Below are positions 1 to 8,978 of a stretch of 64,000 nucleotides of DNA, piece by piece. Each line of letters opens with the position of its first letter. The first letter of the stretch is position 1. The notes beneath the pieces are model-generated. The model saw only the letters and a program-made list of their open reading frames with translations, had not been told where the DNA came from and made no database searches. Location: positions 65,333 through 129,332 of the forward strand of contig NZ_KK211058.1 in NCBI RefSeq assembly GCF_000620045.1, written 5' to 3'. The position numbers and the translations under genes were made by a program. Source of the stretch: Halomonas halodenitrificans DSM 735. GTDB taxonomy: Bacteria > Pseudomonadota > Gammaproteobacteria > Pseudomonadales > Halomonadaceae.

Positions 1-540
1 GAGGGCAAGAAGACCCTGGCCACGGCCCCTATCGAGGTCGTCGCCCCGGAAGTGGGTATTTCCGGACCCGACATCGTTCGAGCGGAGGGCGATGTGGATA
101 TTTCGTGGTCTTCTACGGTTCACCCCAGCGATATGGTCGCCATCGTGCCGGCCGGCGCCGACGAGGGCTCCCGCGGCAACTACCGACGCACCGGCAAGAT
201 GACGGAGACTCGACTGACCGCCCCGGCCGAAACGGGGCTCTATGAGATCCGCTATATCCTGGACGAAGGCAGGAAGACCCTGGCCAGCATACCCCTCGAA
301 GTCGTCGGCACCGACGCGCCACTGGATGATGGTGCCGGGCTCTCGGTGCCGCCATCAGCCGCGCCGGGTGACACGATCACCGTCGGCTGGACCGGAGGGA
401 ACGACAGCGCCGACCAGCGAATCGCCCTGGCCCGGAAGAATCAGCCGGATTTCAGCTGGATCAGCGTCCAGTCCATCGGCGACGCCGACACCATGGAGCT
501 GACAATGCCCGATGAGGCGGGGGTCTATGAGGTCCGGTTC
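1..540 (+). repeat. Tandem 264-bp protein-coding repeat
   Basis: Bases near 1 and 265 both read close to GAGGGCAAGAAGACCCTGG (second copy GAAGGCAGGAAGACCCTGG) in the same frame, giving an 88-codon period. The third copy is diverged. The repeat probably continues upstream of the window. Confidence 0.6.
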
Positions 541-594
541 CTGGATATTGCCGGCCAGGAACTGCTCGGCCGGTCGGTAGTCCAGGTGGAATGA
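1..594 (+). CDS. C-terminal part of a secreted Ig-like repeat protein (5' truncated by window)
   Basis: The frame is open from base 1, so the start lies outside the window. The visible 197 residues are two closely related units of 88 aa plus a diverged third. The motif KTLA-x2-P-(I/L)-EVV recurs exactly 264 nt apart (bases 1 and 265) and is also similar at the DNA level. Each unit follows the pattern IxVxW, then DxVAIVPAG, then TAPxxxGxYEIRY, which is an Ig-like beta-sandwich repeat. From memory, similar repeats occur at the C-termini of exported VWA-domain proteins of proteobacteria; that link is inference because the N-terminus is not visible. No enzyme motif is seen. It converges on torD. 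Confidence 0.6.
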   Translation, partial: EGKKTLATAPIEVVAPEVGISGPDIVRAEGDVDISWSSTVHPSDMVAIVPAGADEGSRGNYRRTGKMTETRLTAPAETGLYEIRYILDEGRKTLASIPLEVVGTDAPLDDGAGLSVPPSAAPGDTITVGWTGGNDSADQRIALARKNQPDFSWISVQSIGDADTMELTMPDEAGVYEVRFLDIAGQELLGRSVVQVE

Positions 595-647
595 CCGCTC
601 GACCTTGCGTGATGCGCCGACACCGGCCGAGAGATTACGCGGCCCGG

Positions 648-1340
648 TTAAGCGGGCCTCAGCTCCTCCACGAGGCGGCGACAGTAGGCCTCGAGCAGGG
701 CCAGCAGCGCCGGATAGAAATCGCTGGCGGTCGTTACGCCGGCGCTTCTGGTGACTAGCCGGGGCAGCCAGCTGCATAGTTCATGTTCCACGAATGCTTC
801 GAGATCCTGACGCCAACCCTCGCGGTCGGGGGCCTTTGCCTCGGCCAGTATCTGCAGGCGCGTGGCGAGGTAGTCGAGCATCACGGCCAGATGGTCGGCG
901 GGTTCGGCCACATCACGCCTGACCGCATACCCCGCCGCGGCGAGTCTCGCCTCCATGCGTTCTGCCGCCTTACCGTGAAAGCCCTGCTTGTCGCCTGCAT
1001 GCAAGGACGCATAGGGCGGCGCCCCGCTCCGTGCATCCGCCAGGAAGAGCTCGGTGAAGTCCGCCGCCAGCTCCAGACGCGGGGTCGTGAACATCACCAG
1101 CCGTGACAGCGCCTCCTGAAGACGCTCCACCTCATCGGTGATGCCGTGGGCATCGCGCAGGTAATCCAGGAAAGGGGCCGCCTCCCCCTGGCGGTAACGC
1201 TCCAGCGAGGCCTCATCCAGCTCCGCGCCGAGAACGGTCGCCAGCCAACGACACAGCAGGCTCTCCGACTCCCCGTCGACTGGCGAACCGCCACCCGCCT
1301 CCGGGCGGGCGGCGGCCAGGGACGATGCTGGTTCCGTCAT
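648..1340 (-). CDS. torD: TorD, chaperone for TMAO reductase
   Basis: A 230-aa, alpha-helical TorD/DmsD-family protein. Family hallmarks are the [12 protein letters not shown]5-YASLHA stretch (about residues 94-115) and the E-P-A-D-H motif (146-150) followed by LAVMLDYLA. In this family TorD binds the Tat signal and core of apo-TorA in the cytoplasm until the molybdenum cofactor is inserted. Its ATG overlaps the torA stop by four bases (ATGA), indicating translational coupling. It is the last gene of torECAD. The N-terminal 25 residues are poorly conserved, low-complexity sequence. Confidence 0.9.
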   Translation of the reverse strand: MTEPASSLAAARPEAGGGSPVDGESESLLCRWLATVLGAELDEASLERYRQGEAAPFLDYLRDAHGITDEVERLQEALSRLVMFTTPRLELAADFTELFLADARSGAPPYASLHAGDKQGFHGKAAERMEARLAAAGYAVRRDVAEPADHLAVMLDYLATRLQILAEAKAPDREGWRQDLEAFVEHELCSWLPRLVTRSAGVTTASDFYPALLALLEAYCRRLVEELRPA

Positions 1341-3841
1341 ATTTCCACCACGCTCGGCCCACCAAAGGCAGTGACCTCGGGCACCTCGCCCTCGAAGCGC
1401 TCCATCTCCACAATGCAGGTATTGGCACTCGGCGCCTGGGCGAGCCTGGAGGAGCCCACATCGAGGGTCAGGGTGTTGGGGTCACCGTAGGTGTCCAGGG
1501 CCCCGATTTCCGGTCCGACGGGCCCGTACCAGGCCCCCTCCTGTATGCGCACCACGCCGGGGGGAAAGTCATCGGATACCACCGCCCCCGCCAGCAACTG
1601 TCCTCGGTCGTTGAAGACACGCACCAGGTCGCCGCCCTGAATCCCGCGCTCCGAGGCATCCTGCGGGCTCATGTAGATCGGCTCACGCCCCTGCACGGCG
1701 TAAGTGGCCCGCAGTTCCTCGGACTCGCACATCTGGGAGTGGAGGCGTTTGTCGGGGTGCACCGACTGCAGCCATAGCGGGTAGCGATCCGAATTGGGCC
1801 CCCCGTGAGAACGTTCCGCCTTCTCCATCCAGGTCGGGTAGGCACGGCAATCATCGTAGCCATAGCGGGCGATCTTGCGGCTGGAGACCTCGATAAAGCC
1901 GGAGGGCGTGCCCAGCGCATTGACCTCGGGCGCCTGACGAAAATCGGCATGGCGCACCCAGTTTTCCCCCGGGCCGAAGTCGACATAGCCTTCCTTCCAG
2001 AACTCGGCGAACTCGGGCATCGGCGAGGACGCCTCCCCGTCACCGGAAGCAGGGCTGAAGGACTTGTTCGCCTCGCGACACTCATCGTAGAGCCTCTTGA
2101 CCCAGCCCATCTCGTCCAGGCCCTGGCGATACTCTTCGTCACGCCCGAAGCGACGACACAGGTCGGTGAAAATGTCGAAGTCGCTGCGGGAATGGAACAG
2201 CGGGTCCACCAGCTTGTGCATGGCCAGCACGCCGCGACTGGAGTAGGTGCCGTAGATATCGATATCGTTGCGCTCGAACTGCGTGCAGGCCGGCAGCACC
2301 AGGTCGGAGAAACGACAGGTAGCGTTCCATGCATAGTCGACGGTCACCACCGTCTCCAGCCTCTGGAACGCCTGCTTCATGCGGTTGTGATCCTGATGGT
2401 GATGCCAGGGGTTGCAGCCGCTGAAGACGCACATGCGAACATCCGGGAAGGTCACTTCGGCGCCGTTGTACTGGATGGTGTCTCCCGGGTTGAGCAGGCA
2501 GTCGATCCAGCGCGCCACCGGAATGGTCGAGGCGGCCCCCTGGAAGTCGGTGTTGTTATGCACGGGCGTCTTGCCGGCATCCACGTTGCGCGGGAAGGCT
2601 CCCGGTGCACTCGCCCCGGATGACGGCACGCCGATGGAGCTATAGTGGTGGCCGTAGCTGATGCCTCCGCCGGGAAGGCCGATCTGGCCCAGCATGGTGG
2701 CCAGCACGGCGCCCATCCAGTAGGGCTGTTCGCCGTGCTGCTGACGCTGTATGGCCCAGCCGAACAGCAGCTGGGTGCGGTCGGCCGCCAGCAGGCGGGC
2801 AAAGTCGCGGATATCCTCGGCCGAAACGCCGCAGATCTCCGCCGCCCATTCCGGCGTCTTGGCTACGCCATCCTCGGCCTCGCCCTGGACATAGGCGATA
2901 AAGTCATCGAAGCCCAGCGCATAGGCGTCGATAAACGCCTGGCTGTACAGCGCCTCGTTGTAGAGGGTGTGCGCCATGCCCAGCATGAAGGCCACATCGG
3001 TCATCGGATTGACGTAGAGCTGCTCGCACCCAAGATACTTCTGTGTCTTGGTGCGCACCGGATCCACGCTGATCACGCGGATGCTGCCTTCCGCCACCCT
3101 GGCCTTGAGCTGCTCCAGATAGGCGTAGGACTCATGGGTCTCGCAGTTCCACCCCACCTGCAGGTTCTTGTAGAGGTCGTTGCCCCACAGCACCACCGTC
3201 TTGCTGTTCTCGAGGATCAGTGGCCAGGAGGTACCCTGGCTGTAGACCTCGGTGGAGCCCAGCACGTAGGGAAGGATGACCTGTCCGGCGCCGGTGGAGT
3301 AGTCACCCACCTTCTTGACGAAGTGACCATGCATCGCCACCGCTCGCTGCATATGGTTGCCGCAGCTGTGCATCTGGCCGGTCTGGCGCCAGCCGGTGGC
3401 CCCGGCATAGAGTGCCCAGGGGCCATATTCGGTCTGGACGCGCTCCAGCTCCTCGTGGAAGAGGTCGAGCGCGGCATCCCAGGTCAGGCGCACAAAGCGG
3501 TTGTCGCCACGGGTGGTGCGATCGCCATTATGGCGATTCTTCAGCCACTCCAGGCGCACCATGGGGTAGCGAATGCGCGACGGGTTGTAGATTAGCCCCT
3601 TGATGCCGTTGAGCATCTCGGTGGGATACTGGTCGGCACCGAACGGCTTCACCTCGGCCACCTTGCCCCCCTTCACCAGGGCGTTCATCGCGCCCCAGTG
3701 AGATCCGGCTGTCTTCCAGACGCCCTGCTCGGTCACACCAGCAGCGGCGGCCGCGGTGCTGGTGAGTAGCCCAGGGCCGACCAGCGAAGCAGCGGAGCCG
3801 GCCATGGCTCCCTTGAGGAAACTTCTACGGCTGATAGTCAT
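1337..3841 (-). CDS. torA: Trimethylamine-N-oxide reductase, molybdoenzyme
   Basis: An 834-aa periplasmic molybdopterin reductase of the DMSO/TMAO reductase family, which reduces TMAO to trimethylamine. The N-terminus carries a Tat signal (SRRSFLKG, residues 4-11) followed by an Ala-rich stretch. The molybdenum-ligand serine is expected at Ser182 in [10 protein letters not shown]. Trp151 in ATGWRQTG corresponds to the conserved active-site Trp. The residue two before it is Thr149, where DMSO reductases have Tyr (the Tyr114 position); lack of that Tyr is typical of TorA. The neighbours torC and torD support TMAO rather than biotin sulfoxide as substrate. The start has GAGCT upstream and follows torC by 18 bases. 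Confidence 0.93.
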   Translation of the reverse strand: MTISRRSFLKGAMAGSAASLVGPGLLTSTAAAAAGVTEQGVWKTAGSHWGAMNALVKGGKVAEVKPFGADQYPTEMLNGIKGLIYNPSRIRYPMVRLEWLKNRHNGDRTTRGDNRFVRLTWDAALDLFHEELERVQTEYGPWALYAGATGWRQTGQMHSCGNHMQRAVAMHGHFVKKVGDYSTGAGQVILPYVLGSTEVYSQGTSWPLILENSKTVVLWGNDLYKNLQVGWNCETHESYAYLEQLKARVAEGSIRVISVDPVRTKTQKYLGCEQLYVNPMTDVAFMLGMAHTLYNEALYSQAFIDAYALGFDDFIAYVQGEAEDGVAKTPEWAAEICGVSAEDIRDFARLLAADRTQLLFGWAIQRQQHGEQPYWMGAVLATMLGQIGLPGGGISYGHHYSSIGVPSSGASAPGAFPRNVDAGKTPVHNNTDFQGAASTIPVARWIDCLLNPGDTIQYNGAEVTFPDVRMCVFSGCNPWHHHQDHNRMKQAFQRLETVVTVDYAWNATCRFSDLVLPACTQFERNDIDIYGTYSSRGVLAMHKLVDPLFHSRSDFDIFTDLCRRFGRDEEYRQGLDEMGWVKRLYDECREANKSFSPASGDGEASSPMPEFAEFWKEGYVDFGPGENWVRHADFRQAPEVNALGTPSGFIEVSSRKIARYGYDDCRAYPTWMEKAERSHGGPNSDRYPLWLQSVHPDKRLHSQMCESEELRATYAVQGREPIYMSPQDASERGIQGGDLVRVFNDRGQLLAGAVVSDDFPPGVVRIQEGAWYGPVGPEIGALDTYGDPNTLTLDVGSSRLAQAPSANTCIVEMERFEGEVPEVTAFGGPSVVEI

Positions 3842-3859
3842 GAGAGCTCCTTGGGCATA

Positions 3860-5047
3860 TCAGTGAGCGCCTTCGACATAGTCGGAGGAGTGCATTTGCA
3901 GGTACTTGAGCACCAGTTCCTGGGTGCCGGCACTCAGGTTGGTGAAGCCCACCATGCCGGAGAACATCGCCGGCCAGGTGTTGGCATCGAAGTGCTCGGG
4001 CGCCGGCTCGGTGTGACAGACGCTGCAGGCATCACGATAGGTCTGACCGGCGGTCTCCCAGAGGGCATCGCGACTTTCGAGATAGGCGCCCTTCTCGGCC
4101 CACAGCGTCACGTCCACGTTGCCCCAGGGCAGGCCCGTCATGTCATCGACAACCTCGGTCTCCCGGACCTCGATCAGGGAGTCGTTCTGGGCGACTTCCT
4201 TGTCGAGAACGGCACTGCTGATATTCTGGCCAAAGTCCTCGTAGAGCACGCGCCCGAAGCCTTTTTCCTTGCGCCAAGCCGGTATTTCCAGCCTTACGCT
4301 ATCGCCCCGTGTCTCGATGATATTGACCTCGGTGGCCACCTGCAGGACGCCCGCGCGCTCGGTGAGCTCGGAGTCGGTGAACAGGTCCACGGACTTGGCG
4401 CTATAGTACTGCTGCCCCTCGTCCAGGCTGACCGAGGTGGCTTCACGCACCAGGCGTGCCAGCATGGGGTCCTTCGTGCTGCCCATCTGGTCGGGCAGCT
4501 TGTGTGCGATACCCTTGTGACAGTCCACACAGCTCTGGTCACGCTCGGCGGCGGGCTCCATGAAGCGCCGCGCCTCGTCGGACATCTTGTCCCAGTCCAT
4601 GCTGTTGTAATCGTGACAGCTACGGCACTCCAGGGAACCGTTGGCCTTGAACCGTGACCACTCGTGCTGGGCCAGTTCCAGGCGCTTGGCCTCGAACTTC
4701 TCGGGGGTATCGATGGTGCCGAAGATGGCGCCCCATACCTCCTTGCTGGCCTGCATCTTGCGAGCGATCTTGGCCGTCCAGTCGTGGGGCACGTGGCAGT
4801 CCGAGCAGATGGCACGCACCCCGGTACGGTTGGACCAGTGCACGGTGCTCTGCAGCTCCTGATAAACGTTATCCTCCATCTCGTGGCAGCTGACGCAGAA
4901 CTTCTCGGTATTGGTGTACTCCATGGCCGTGTTGAAGCCGCCCCAGAACACGATACCGGCGAGGAAGCTGACGATAATGATGACCCCCAGGCTGATATGC
5001 ACCGGGGGCTTCTTCAGGGTATTCCACAGGATTGCGATGATCTTCAT
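3860..5047 (-). CDS. torC: TorC, membrane-anchored pentaheme c-type cytochrome
   Basis: A 395-aa NapC/NirT/TorC-family quinol dehydrogenase that passes electrons from the menaquinol/ubiquinol pool to periplasmic TorA. One N-terminal transmembrane anchor spans about residues 16-38. Five CxxCH heme motifs start at Cys51, 81, 141, 173 and 341. The first four form the NapC-like domain and the fifth sits in the TorC-specific C-terminal domain, so the full five-heme architecture is intact. The gene lies between torE and torA. Confidence 0.93.
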   Translation of the reverse strand: MKIIAILWNTLKKPPVHISLGVIIIVSFLAGIVFWGGFNTAMEYTNTEKFCVSCHEMEDNVYQELQSTVHWSNRTGVRAICSDCHVPHDWTAKIARKMQASKEVWGAIFGTIDTPEKFEAKRLELAQHEWSRFKANGSLECRSCHDYNSMDWDKMSDEARRFMEPAAERDQSCVDCHKGIAHKLPDQMGSTKDPMLARLVREATSVSLDEGQQYYSAKSVDLFTDSELTERAGVLQVATEVNIIETRGDSVRLEIPAWRKEKGFGRVLYEDFGQNISSAVLDKEVAQNDSLIEVRETEVVDDMTGLPWGNVDVTLWAEKGAYLESRDALWETAGQTYRDACSVCHTEPAPEHFDANTWPAMFSGMVGFTNLSAGTQELVLKYLQMHSSDYVEGAH

Positions 5048-5074
5048 GTCTCGTCTCTCTCAGTCACTAAGGGG

Positions 5075-5251
5075 TCAACCGCCATGCCCGGGCGGCCCCA
5101 GCACGAAGACCTGCAGCATCCACACCACGAAGCCATAACCGCCAACCACCGCGATCGTCAGCAGCGGTACGCCGATCGCCACCACAAAAAGAAAGGCAAG
5201 CCACTCGCGTCGCTTGCCCACAGAGCCCGATTCGCTCTTGCCCTCTGCCAT
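5075..5251 (-). CDS. torE: TorE, small NapE/TorE-family membrane protein
   Basis: A 58-aa protein read directly from the minus strand. It has a short charged N-terminus (MAEGKSESGSVGKRREW), then one long transmembrane helix (about LAFLFVVAIGVPLLTIAVVG, residues 18-37), then the segment YGFVVWMLQVFVLGPPG, which is characteristic of NapE/TorE proteins. The ribosome-binding site GAGGGGG precedes the ATG. It is the first gene of the operon, giving the order torE-torC-torA-torD known from Shewanella. The precise function of TorE is not established in the family. The gene is short enough to be missed by length-filtered gene calling. Confidence 0.88.
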   Translation of the reverse strand: MAEGKSESGSVGKRREWLAFLFVVAIGVPLLTIAVVGGYGFVVWMLQVFVLGPPGHGG

Positions 5252-5702
5252 ACATCCCCCTCACAGGCCAACTGACACGACTGCGACACACGTCATGGCG
5301 CATGTGCTTATCATTAATCTTTCATTACTATGCCAAGGTTAACAGACCGTTAGGCAATTACCATTATATTCAAGAAGAAACATCCATTTCTTGCTTTCAA
5401 ACAGGTGCTATTCTAAAGGGAGTTGGCCACCGACCAGAAAGACGGCTGAGACGCCGTGGCGATCGAGCATGACACTGCATGCGGAGGCACCGAAGGCTAC
5501 TGCCGCAAACACGCTGCAACGGTCCTGCATACCGTCCATATCAGGGTAAAGGCCACTTCATGACTCTCGCCTTGAGCTTGACGCGAAAACCACTTGATAC
5601 CAGCCTCTGAGGGCGCCATTATCAGCGCCCTCTCGTCACTCCCTGCCGGGGAATCGAGCGAGGCCAAGACACTTCCTCTTTACTCGATCTGGATTCGTAC
5701 CC
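5252..5702. promoter_or_regulatory. Divergent promoter region, torE / carboxynorspermidine synthase
   Basis: This 451-bp gap holds no gene. Bases about 5310-5420 are strikingly AT-rich for this genome. On the minus strand a TATAAT hexamer (plus positions 5363-5368) lies about 110 bp upstream of torE, a candidate -10. The bases GGTTA and CCGTTA (5338-5352) form a direct repeat spaced about one helical turn, as response-regulator sites often are, but no recognisable TorR box was seen. The right half carries a perfect hairpin listed separately. Confidence 0.45.
5609..5632 (+). promoter_or_regulatory. Perfect 8-bp hairpin in the leader of the polyamine operon
   Basis: GAGGGCGC, an 8-base loop (CATTATCA), then GCGCCCTC. 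It lies about 70 bp upstream of the carboxynorspermidine synthase start. No T-run follows, so it is not an ordinary terminator. It could be a leader structure, a protein site, or chance. Confidence 0.4.
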
Positions 5703-6902
5703 ATGAGCAAAGTCCTGATTATCGGCGCCGGCGGCGTCGGCGGTGTGGTTACCCACAAGTGCGCCCAGCACCCCGAAGTCTTCAGCGAGATCATGCTGGC
5801 CAGTCGCAACGAGGCGAAGTGCCAGGCCATCGCCGAACAGCTGGATCGCCCGATCCAGACCGCCACGGTGGATGCGGATGACGTCGACGCGCTGGTCGCG
5901 CTGATCGAGTCCTTCAAGCCCGATGTGCTGATCCACGTGGCCCTGCCCTATCAGGACCTGACCATCATGGAGGCCTGCCTGCGCACCGGGGTGCCTTACC
6001 TGGATACCGCCAACTACGAGCATCCCGACGAGGCGAAGTTCGAGTACAAGGAACAGTGGGCCTTCCAGGAGCGCTATGCCGAGGCCGGCAACATGGCCAC
6101 CCTGGGCTGCGGCTTCGACCCGGGCATGACCAATATCTACTGCGCCTACGCCCAGAAGAACCTGTTCGACGAAATCCATCGCATCGATATCCTCGACGCC
6201 AATGGCGGCGACCATGGCTACCCCTTTGCCACCAACTTCAACCCGGAGATCAATATTCGCGAAATCACCGCGAAGGGTCGCTACTGGGAAAAGGGCGAGT
6301 GGAAGGAGACCGCGCCGCTGGCCGAGAAGCGCACCTTCGACTTCGACGGCATCGGCGAGAAGGACCTGTATCTCCTGTATCACGAGGAGATGGAATCCCT
6401 GTGCCAGAACATCAAGGGACTGGAGCGCATCCGCTTCTGGATGACCTTCTCCGACCAGTACATCACCCATCTCAAGGTGCTCGAGAACGTCGGCATGACC
6501 CGAATCGAGCCGGTCGAGGTAAACGGCACCGAGATCGCTCCGCTGGAGTTCCTCAAGGCGGTGCTGCCCGACCCGGCCTCGCTGGGCCCGCGCACCAAGG
6601 GCAAGACCAACATCGGCATCATTGCCGACGGCATCAAGGACGGCAAGCGTCGCAAGGTGCATATCTACAACATCTGCGACCACCAGCAGTGCTATGCGGA
6701 GGTCAAGTCTCAGGCCGTGTCGTATACCACCGGCGTGCCGGCGGTGACCGGCGCCATACTGATGCTGGAAGGCATCTGGAAGGGAGACGGCGTGTTCAAC
6801 GTCGAACAGCTCGACCCCGACCCCTTCATGGAGCGCATCGGCGAGATGGGCCTGCCCTGGCAGGTGGTCGAACTCGACCCCGACCACGACCCGCTGGCCT
6901 GA
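5703..6902 (+). CDS. Carboxynorspermidine/carboxyspermidine synthase (saccharopine dehydrogenase family)
   Basis: A 399-aa NAD(P)H-dependent enzyme. The N-terminal Rossmann fold shows the nucleotide-binding motif GAGGVGGVV (residues 8-16), and the saccharopine-dehydrogenase-like domain contains GCGFDPGMTNIYCAY. In the alternative polyamine route it condenses aspartate semialdehyde with diaminopropane or putrescine to form carboxynorspermidine or carboxyspermidine. The gene ends 3 bp before nspC, the decarboxylase of the same pathway, which makes lysine/saccharopine metabolism unlikely. No strong Shine-Dalgarno precedes the ATG. Whether spermidine or norspermidine is the product cannot be told from sequence. 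Confidence 0.88.
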   Translation: MSKVLIIGAGGVGGVVTHKCAQHPEVFSEIMLASRNEAKCQAIAEQLDRPIQTATVDADDVDALVALIESFKPDVLIHVALPYQDLTIMEACLRTGVPYLDTANYEHPDEAKFEYKEQWAFQERYAEAGNMATLGCGFDPGMTNIYCAYAQKNLFDEIHRIDILDANGGDHGYPFATNFNPEINIREITAKGRYWEKGEWKETAPLAEKRTFDFDGIGEKDLYLLYHEEMESLCQNIKGLERIRFWMTFSDQYITHLKVLENVGMTRIEPVEVNGTEIAPLEFLKAVLPDPASLGPRTKGKTNIGIIADGIKDGKRRKVHIYNICDHQQCYAEVKSQAVSYTTGVPAVTGAILMLEGIWKGDGVFNVEQLDPDPFMERIGEMGLPWQVVELDPDHDPLA

Positions 6903-6905
6903 ACC

Positions 6906-8084
6906 ATGGCGAACACTCACGATGCGGCCTCGAACGCCGAGCTCGATTTCGACGTTCGCGCCTGCCCCTCGCCCGCCTATGTGGTCGACGACGCCCTGCT
7001 GCGCCGTAACCTGGAGCGCCTCGGCGACGTCCAGGCGGCGAGCGGTGCGAAGATACTGCTGGCGCTGAAGGGCTTCGCCATGTGGGACACCTTCCCGCTG
7101 GTGCGCCAGTATCTGGTGGGTACCACGGCCAGCGGCCAGGACGAGGCCCGCCTGGGCTTTGAGGCCTTCGGCGGCGAGGTGCACTGTTTCTCACCGGCCT
7201 TCGGGGACGAGGAGATGGGCGTGGTGCTGCGCTACGCCGACCACCTCAGCTTCAACTCGCCGAGCCAGTGGCAACACTTCCGTGAGACGGTCGCGGCGGC
7301 GCCACGCCGGGTCTCCTGCGGGCTGCGGGTCAACCCGGAGCACTCCACCGGCGACGTGCCGCTCTACGACCCCTGCGCGCCGGGCTCCCGGCTGGGCACT
7401 CGGGCCCGGGAGCTCTCCCCCGAGGCGATGGAGGGGCTCGAGGGGCTGCACTTTCATACCCTGTGCGAGCAGAACAGCGACGACCTGGAGTCGACCCTGG
7501 CGGCCTTCGAGGCCAAGTTCGGTGGGTATCTCGCCGACCTGGCGTGGGTCAACTTCGGTGGCGGCCACCATATCACCCGCGACGACTACGATATCGAACG
7601 TCTGGTGCGGGTGATTCGTGACTTCCGTGGGCGCCACCCACACCTGGAGGTCTACCTGGAGCCGGGCGAAGCCATCGCCCTCAATACCGGCTACCTGGTC
7701 TGCACGGTGCTGGATATCGTCGACAACGACGGCCCCATCGCCATCCTCGACACCTCCGCCACGGCGCATATGCCAGACGTGCTGGAGATGCCCTACCGCC
7801 CCGAGATCATCGGCGGCGGCGAGCCGGGCGAGAAGGCCCATACCTACCGTCTGGGTGGCCAGACCTGCCTGGCCGGGGATATCGTCGGCGCGTACAGCTT
7901 CGATGCGCCCCTCGCCATCGGCGACCGCCTGGTGTTCACCGACATGGCCCACTACACCATGGTCAAGACCACCACCTTCAACGGCATCCGCCTGCCCTCG
8001 ATCTGCCGTATCGACGAGACCAGCCGCGCGATCCGCACGGTGAAGACCTTCGGCTATGAAGACTATAGGCAGCGGTTGAGCTGA
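6906..8084 (+). CDS. nspC: Carboxynorspermidine/carboxyspermidine decarboxylase
   Basis: A 392-aa PLP-dependent fold-III decarboxylase (alanine racemase/ornithine decarboxylase-like barrel). The PLP lysine is expected at Lys55 in LLALKGFA. The segments HFHTLCEQN, NFGGGHH and EPGEAIAL are family signatures for phosphate and substrate binding. It removes CO2 from carboxynorspermidine or carboxyspermidine to give the polyamine. Only three bases separate it from the preceding dehydrogenase, so the two are co-transcribed. It converges with the TSUP gene (17 bp apart). Confidence 0.92.
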   Translation: MANTHDAASNAELDFDVRACPSPAYVVDDALLRRNLERLGDVQAASGAKILLALKGFAMWDTFPLVRQYLVGTTASGQDEARLGFEAFGGEVHCFSPAFGDEEMGVVLRYADHLSFNSPSQWQHFRETVAAAPRRVSCGLRVNPEHSTGDVPLYDPCAPGSRLGTRARELSPEAMEGLEGLHFHTLCEQNSDDLESTLAAFEAKFGGYLADLAWVNFGGGHHITRDDYDIERLVRVIRDFRGRHPHLEVYLEPGEAIALNTGYLVCTVLDIVDNDGPIAILDTSATAHMPDVLEMPYRPEIIGGGEPGEKAHTYRLGGQTCLAGDIVGAYSFDAPLAIGDRLVFTDMAHYTMVKTTTFNGIRLPSICRIDETSRAIRTVKTFGYEDYRQRLS

Positions 8085-8100
8085 CGCCGCTCGGCACTGC

Positions 8101-8847
8101 CTATATCGTCGCCTTGACCAGCAGTTGCACGCCAACGATGGCCATGGCGACGATGACCAGCCGGTAGAAGAGCGTCTCGTTGACACGGTGCTGTAACCAC
8201 AACCCGCTTCTCACTCCGACCCAGGCCACCGGCACCAGCGCCAGTGAGGCCCAGGCGCTGGTCAGGTTGATCTCGCCCAGCCACAGGTAGGGCGGCAGCT
8301 TGATCAGGTTGACCGCGGCGAAGGACAGCGCACTGGTGGCGATGAAGGCCTCCTTTCCGAGACGCCGCGGCATCAGGTAGAGGTTAAGCGGTGGGGCCCC
8401 GGCATGCGCCAGGAAGCTGGTGAAACCACACCCCATGCCCGCCGGCAGCGCCCAACGGGGCGAAATGGGTCGCCCTGCCGCCGGCTTGATCAACATGTAG
8501 GCCGCAAACAGCAGGGAAAGCACGCCCAGTACTAATCGCACACCGTCTTCATCGAGGGTGCCTGCCAGCAGGGTACCCACGACGACACCCACCAGCAGCC
8601 CCGGGAGTAAGCGATACAGCTCCTTGGCATCGTGATGCCCCCACCATGCCTTCACGGTGAAGACGTCCATCACCAGCAACAGGGGCAAGAGAAGCCCGGC
8701 CGCCTCGATGGGTCCCACCGCCAGGGCCATCAACGGGACGGAGAGGGTGCCGAAGCCGCCGGCAAAGCCGCCCTTCGAAACTCCGGTGAGATACACGGAG
8801 GCGATGATCAGGCTCCAGGCGAGCCAGGAGTAGTCGGGCAGCGTCAT
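8101..8847 (-). CDS. TSUP (TauE/SafE) family membrane permease
   Basis: A 248-aa polytopic protein with about eight hydrophobic segments and the family-type motif TGVSKGGFAGGFG near the N-terminus (half of the internal repeat, with a second GxxxFLAHAGAPP-like block). TSUP proteins export or import sulfite, sulfoacetate, taurine-derived or other small organic anions; the substrate here is unknown. I chose the ATG at 8847 because AAGGA lies just upstream and the helix begins soon after. A longer in-frame extension to 9036 is charged, unlike a permease N-terminus, and overlaps gap. Confidence 0.85.
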   Translation of the reverse strand: MTLPDYSWLAWSLIIASVYLTGVSKGGFAGGFGTLSVPLMALAVGPIEAAGLLLPLLLVMDVFTVKAWWGHHDAKELYRLLPGLLVGVVVGTLLAGTLDEDGVRLVLGVLSLLFAAYMLIKPAAGRPISPRWALPAGMGCGFTSFLAHAGAPPLNLYLMPRRLGKEAFIATSALSFAAVNLIKLPPYLWLGEINLTSAWASLALVPVAWVGVRSGLWLQHRVNETLFYRLVIVAMAIVGVQLLVKATI

Positions 8848-8910
8848 GGCATCCTTGGGTGGTGGGGTGGTAGGGAGGTGGGGTGCAAGGGCGGCAGAGT
8901 AACAGGATCG

Positions 8911-8945
8911 AACAGAAACGCCGAGGCGGTTTCCCGCCCCGGCGT
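8911..8945 (-). terminator. Rho-independent terminator of gap
   Basis: On the minus strand ACGCCG-G-GGCGG, loop GAAA, CCGCC-T-CGGCGT, then TTCTGTT. This is a 12-bp stem with one G-T wobble and a GNRA loop, 34 bp past the gap stop. It insulates gap from the TSUP gene. Confidence 0.72.
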
Positions 8946-8978
8946 CATCTCCAAGCCTCGATGGTGCTCGCGTAGTGC

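Noticed and set aside
5622..7184. Long minus-strand open frame (520 codons) opposite the carboxynorspermidine synthase gene
   Set aside because: It is the antisense shadow of a well-supported gene in high-GC DNA. Composition is His/Gly/Val/Gln-rich with no domain pattern and no ribosome-binding site.
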